Assembly: GCA_024449915.1 (NCBI GenBank)
Contig: JAMZAV010001724.1
Location: 1 to 64,000 of the forward strand
DNA from: Sweltsa coloradensis
Taxonomy: Eukaryota; Arthropoda; Insecta; Plecoptera; Chloroperlidae
DNA: 64,000 bases
Direction: 5' to 3'
The notes below the pieces were generated by a model that saw only the letters and a program-made list of their open reading frames with translations, ran no database searches and was not told the origin of the DNA. Positions within the stretch are counted from its first letter, which is position 1; every line of letters begins with the position of its first letter. The position numbers were made by a program, and so were the translations under genes. Of the stretch, positions 59,561-64,000 are shown piece after piece.

Positions 59561-59700
59561 CTGCTTCGTGAACCCTTTTTTTAGTCGCGTTGATGGATCT
59601 CTTTACTTTTGCAAGTGGTTTTTGAATGCATTGTAGGTGATTGTTGTCAAGTTTCTATTGTTTCTTGTTAATTGGTATTATATGTAGGGCCTACCTCAAA
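59561..59700 (-). mobile_element. Helentron family B, 3' fragment
   Basis: The minus strand reads GATCCATCAACGCGACTAAA, then GGGTTCACGAAGCAGCCTAA. Closely matches the end of 24956-25539. Confidence 0.65.
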
Positions 59701-59951
59701 ATACTTATATTTGGCCGTTTGGCTATTACGCACGCATCTTTTTGAACTTACTTCGACTTTCGACATCGATTACCGACCACACAGGGCATATCTATGATTG
59801 GTTGAGATGTATCAAAATCAACCAATGAGATATAAGGAAGCCAAAAAACAAAACCCAGACACCTGACATCTTAATTGAATGTAAATAGACGGGACTGTAG
59901 CCACGGGAGAGCGATTTTGCTGCTTAAGGTATTTGGCTATTGGCTCCTTGA

Positions 59952-60051
59952 CCCTATTCCGCTAGGCCTAAGGCTACTGGCGCATTGGCCCTAGGCCTTG
60001 AGTCTAGGCCAAACCTTGGCCTAGGGTCAATGCGCCAGTAGGTAGCGGAAT
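59952..60051. repeat. Short palindrome
   Basis: TATTCCGCT, then ACTGGCGCATTG and CCCTAGGCC, pair with GGCCTAGGG, CAATGCGCCAGT and AGCGGAATGG around a small loop. Confidence 0.75.
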
Positions 60052-60059
60052 GGTACAAA

Positions 60060-60824
60060 TCAAATCAGTTCTATTAATTTGGCTTTTGCTTGTATTTACT
60101 ATTGTATTAGGCTATACCATTTTGTTTGTCAATCCTTTCTTAACAGATCCCTCATCTCCAATAATCGCAACCACGTAAATTGCGAGAAATATGGAGTTTG
60201 AATAGTGAAGCCAGCACCAGACACTGAATTTATACGCTAAAATGACTAATTAAGTGATTTGTAGTGACCTGCGGGAATAGGCTGGAACACCTTAAAAATG
60301 TAATTGAGCAAGTAGGCCTACTATACCGGTAGTGTTCCCAACGAAAGAATGCAGGTGCTCAAAATTGATTTCCCAACATAACAACTTTGTCAACTCTATT
60401 CACGCTAGCTCAGCGTGGATCTAGCACACGGAGGAACTCTGTGATCTAGCACAGATAAATTTTGCTTGCGTTGGTAAAAGATATTTCTCTTTCATACACA
60501 AAGGCAACATTCCATTTACCGCACATTCATTCTACCCCTACCACTACCAAACACCTGCATTCTTTCGTTGGAGCAAGTATACTAGCCAGTTCCAATGCAT
60601 TTAGTATAGTTATGTGCATAGGGGGATAAGTACCGGTACCGGTACCCGAAATACGAGTTTTGGCGTAAGAATAGGCTAGAAACAACTAAAAACATGGCTA
60701 TTCCGTTACTGAAAGGGCGAGTTTCAGTACCGGAATGAATCGCTCCGAGCTTAACTCCATATGAAACAAATGCCAGGTGGGAACTTGTAGGCCTACAAAC
60801 TAGGTTAAATCTGGTTTCAGAATG
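60060..60824. other. Unassigned sequence
   Basis: Nothing recognised. Confidence 0.35.
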
Positions 60825-61398
60825 AAGGCTCGTTTACAATCAAGTTTAACAACACGTTAAAACATAACGTAATGTACAGTAATATTATTGTAGTGTTTAC
60901 AGTCACATAACAACACGTTAAAAATTAAGCATTATACACGCCTAGGCCTACTAGAAGTGGGGTAATGTGTCAAAATTCCTATATTGACTTACAGGAGTAT
61001 ACTTGAGAATGCAACCAATATCAGCCCACGAGTTTTGCTTCTTAATAGAATCTTTAAAATCATTTCTCTTCTTGTCATAAATATTAGGACACATTTGCAC
61101 CAGTTCAATCAATTTACCATCATCCATGGTTCATATTGTAGGTTATGTGAGTTGTTGTTGTTTACAAACAATCACATAACAACACAACAATGGAAGACTC
61201 AGAAACGGGCTGTGATTGGCTAAATTAAGAACAAAATTAACGTAACGTACGGTAAAGTTGAGATTGGGTCAACTTCTTCTTACGTTACGTGCGTTACGTT
61301 ACTTGTTATGTGATTGTAAACAACACCACTGTTTCCAATGGTTTCAACTTTCTTACGTTATGTTTTAACGTATTGTTAAGTGATTGTAAACGAGCCTT
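60825..61398 (-). mobile_element. Harbinger-like element with an intact MADF exon
   Basis: Inverted ends AAGGCTCGTTTACAATCA and GTGATTGTAAACGAGCCTT, about 45 bp with ACGTTAAAACATAACGTAA. A second inner inverted pair (TTTACAGTCACATAACAA / TTGTTATGTGATTGTAAA) lies inside. The MADF exon between them points to PIF/Harbinger. The 3-bp duplication is unclear (TGA against TTA). Confidence 0.7.
60993..61127 (-). CDS. MADF-domain first exon
   Basis: ATG at 61127 opens 45 codons: MDDGKLIELVQMCPNIYDKK, then RNDFKDSIKKQNSWADIGCI, then LKYTP, with a GTAAGT donor at the end. This is the first half of a MADF DNA-binding domain (LIxLVxxxPxLYDxxxxxYKDxxxKxxxWxxIA). MADF/Myb-like proteins are the second protein of Harbinger transposons. 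No stop or frameshift; the rest of the gene is not present inside the element. Confidence 0.75.
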
Positions 61399-62098
61399 TA
61401 GGCCCATAGTAAACACCAAAATAGGTGCATGTAGGGCTATCGATAGTTGGATCTTATTCCAAGACCTCTAGCTAATTACCTACGGTAGGTAGGCCTACTT
61501 CAAGTGTTGAATTGTCGTTTAAATTACGAGTTCAGATAGTTTCCTACACACGACGCCATTGGCCATTCCACCATCTTGAATAACCCATTCCGCTACTTAA
61601 ATTTTTCATTCTGTTACTGACATTTTTCATTCCGCTAATGACGTATCTCTTCTAGAACGCTCCCAACTCAATTATTTTCTTCGCTGTGGCTATTTAACCG
61701 TAGCTACGGAAAAATTACGTTACCTATACAATTTAACCGTAGACTGTACTACGGTAAATTTGAGCATGCTATTTTAACCGTAGCTATGGGAACGGCGGTT
61801 GAGTATAGCCGTAGACTTTAGGCCTAGGCCCCCTGGTTATTTATCTATGCCTAGGCCTACTTTATTTTATTTTTATTTATTTAACGTATCAAATAAACAT
61901 TGATAAAAGGAGGGTACCCTCTTTAACTAATAAAAGCAAACTTAGACCTACCTGTTCTAATAAATTCCACCTTTTCATCTCCCACTGCTTTCCTAGCTAT
62001 TTTCTTTTCATTATCGTAGCAAGTGTCTTTGAAATAGCCCGCGAATTTTTCAACCAATCACGTTGCTCGTTACAAGGCGCAATCCGAGCAGCGCCGAA

Positions 62099-62225
62099 CT
62101 CAAACGAACTTGTTGCTTGAACTCGAGTTCAGTTGATCTCGTCGTGGTGGAACGCGACGGCTTGAACCTAGCTCGTGATCTCGAGTTCACTTGAACCTCT
62201 AGATCAACTGAACTCGAGTTCAGCG
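62099..62225. repeat. Cluster of GAACTCGAGTTC palindromes
   Basis: Full or near-full copies of the 12-bp palindrome lie near 62118, 62180 and 62211, with GTTGATCT and AGATCAAC in inverted positions, so the cluster itself folds back. Confidence 0.7.
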
Positions 62226-62261
62226 AGTGTTGGTGCAACCGGCCCTTAATATGTGTTTTTT

Positions 62262-62604
62262 TGATTTTAGGCCAGTGCGATATTTCCGTCACATTTGAGC
62301 CGATTCTGACCAAACAGGTGGGGCTACAACGTTCATATTTCACATGGACGTTAAGGTTATGGTGATGAAGTACCTTTTGAAAGAAAAAGTTGAAAAATTT
62401 TGCCAGAATCCATAGAAATAAATGTTTTAATATGAGTTTTTTTTAGGTTTACCTATAGCCCTAATAACAATTAAGTAACAATAGAAACTTGACAACAATC
62501 ACCTACAATACATTCACAAAGCACTTGAAAAGGAAAAGTGGTCCCACGCAAACTAAAACCGTACGCTCATCCATCAACGCGGTGGGACTTTAGCGTTTTC
62601 CTTG
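62262..62604 (+). mobile_element. Helentron family B, 3' part
   Basis: Starts at GCGATATTTCCGT and runs to CGCTCATCCATCAACGCGG, then TTTAGCGTTTTCCTTG. The 5' half is missing. Confidence 0.75.
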
Positions 62605-62785
62605 TAATTTTGCATCAACAAACACGTGATTGCAGTCAGGTTGTCAGAACAGAAATGGCGGCCGCCGCGCCGATCCCGCGGAAGATTCGGATACCATTGT
62701 TTATTTCCGCTGATCTTCGTTTTTGCTATGAACGATTTAATATTGTTACCTAATTTGTCCGTAACCTACGGTTAAATAGCCACTT

Positions 62786-63138
62786 CGTATTTTCTTATGA
62801 GGCCTCTTCTTATTGGTCAACACTAGGGTTCGAAATTTTCCGGAAAAATTGAAGTCGAGGAAAAAAACGGATATTTTCCCGTTTTTTTCCGGAAAAATTG
62901 GAAAAATTGGGAAAAATTGAATTTTCTTTACTTTTCATAAAGTTTATACTTCCTCGTAGTTCATTTTAGATTAATGGCATCTTTATGGTAAATTATAAAT
63001 TAAGATTATTATTGTTAGTTTATTTTCATGTGTTTACGTACGCGTGTTTACTATTGATGTTTATAAATGACAGCAAAATGGCAGCAATACTACATCTAGC
63101 ATTTTCCAAAATCCCTTGCAATTATTACTATTTATTGC
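62786..63138. other. Unassigned sequence
   Basis: Rich in TTCCGGAAAAATT words (62845-62910). Nothing else recognised. Confidence 0.35.
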
Positions 63139-63596
63139 CAGGGGTCGAAATTAACTTTTTTTGCAACTAGCACTTCGGGCTAATGGCAACAATAGTCCTC
63201 TAGCCCAAGAGCATTTTTACAGTCGGCAATCAAATAGGTTATATTGATGTAAAACAATAATAGGGTATATGTGAATGTTTTAAGTCACAATATTTGCCGG
63301 GTTTGACTTATGTGTAGGGGGGACTAGGGAGCGACCGGAAACGAATTTTAACCGTAATATTAATAATCCTAAATTAAGCGATTTTTATTTTGTTTGCATA
63401 TTTACAACGATTTTCCATACTAGATAGTACACCACTACTGGAAACTCGTTAAGTTATTGTTGCGAAATATTGAGATTTTTTGAACGGCAATTGGGAACTC
63501 TGGAAAAAGTACTCGCCTGTCGGACTAGAGTAATTAGATTTTTACTAGCGCGAGCAAAGTTTCACTAGCCTCGGGCAAGCATTAATTTGACTCCTG
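63139..63596. mobile_element. Likely hAT MITE
   Basis: Ends CAGGGGTCGAAATTAA and TTAATTTGACTCCTG (inverted, two mismatches). Flanks TTTATTGC and TTTATAGA agree only partly. Confidence 0.55.
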
Positions 63597-64000
63597 TTTA
63601 TAGATATACTATGTTAAGCTTTAGTCCCTCCCACGGCATGCCCTATTACTTTACAATATGGTCACAAAACTGTCTTTGAAATGAGAATTCCAATCATAAT
63701 TTTAGTCTAACCTAACAAGAACAACTAAGGCATTTACCTTTCATTTTACTATTAAAATAATGAATTAAAAACTATGAGATATGTAATTGGGCTACCTTAT
63801 TGATAAAAAATAATCATTACTACATTCGGTACTTGTTCATTAACGGGACCCCCCTCAACATTTTGTTAATTGATCCTCCCCCCATCGTCGTTTGTTTACT
63901 TATTTTACAATAAATACAATAATTACAACTTGCGAGGAGTTGAATATGACTCCAAACAGTGAACTTGACTCACACGTTCAACGTGACTAAGGCAAGTACA
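63597..64000. other. Unassigned sequence
   Basis: Nothing recognised. Confidence 0.35.

Larger units (their letters stand above)
61685..62785. mobile_element. Possible element with GTGGCTATTTAACCGTAG ends
   Basis: GTGGCTATTTAACCGTAG near 61685 and CTACGGTTAAATAGCCAC near 62768 are exact inverted copies about 1.1 kb apart. TTTAACCGTAG recurs near 61730 and 61784. No target duplication was seen. Contains a Helentron fragment. Confidence 0.5.

Overview
This is an AT-rich window from the nuclear genome of a non-vertebrate metazoan. The evidence is one intron-rich eukaryotic gene, no prokaryotic gene organisation, and a very dense mix of hAT, pogo, Helentron-like, Penelope-like, piggyBac-like, LINE and SINE sequences. 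The species cannot be named from the sequence. The palindromic octamer TAGGCCTA is strikingly over-represented.

The one confidently recognised host gene is nicastrin (NCSTN), the large glycoprotein subunit of gamma-secretase. It lies on the minus strand. Ten exons, with consistent splice phases, run from 58058 down to 18257 and encode about 630 residues, from the start of the ectodomain to the C-terminal membrane segment. The N-terminal one or two exons (signal peptide) were not found and are either beyond 58058 or outside the window. All nine introns are loaded with transposons. Two exon borders have given rise to minisatellites: the acceptor of the last exon is present in five tandem copies (18451-18660), and so is the donor of the exon at 51963-52107 (51320-51962).

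Layout. 1-18250 (downstream of nicastrin): Helentron-like elements, two long palindromes, an inverted segmental duplication, a hAT MITE, SINEs, a LINE remnant and Penelope-like termini, one carrying a canonical hammerhead ribozyme core. 18257-58058: nicastrin, with at least 15 hAT insertions (most with perfect 8-bp target duplications). One is a 3.07-kb element with a nearly complete CGGBP1/BED-type hAT transposase (46736-49803), and it has at least three short derivatives in the same gene. The introns also hold three pogo-like elements, a 5'-truncated Penelope-like element with a GIY-YIG endonuclease (37687-38829), a piggyBac-like MITE in a TTAA site, and a Tigger remnant. 58059-64000 (upstream): a hAT MITE, a Harbinger-like element with an intact MADF exon, Helentron fragments and unassigned AT-rich sequence.

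The most unusual signals are the two exon-border minisatellites in one gene, the hammerhead ribozyme core, three Helentron-like families with the same end architecture, and a short GC-rich motif (GGCACCTCCACC) scattered about 20 times through unrelated elements.
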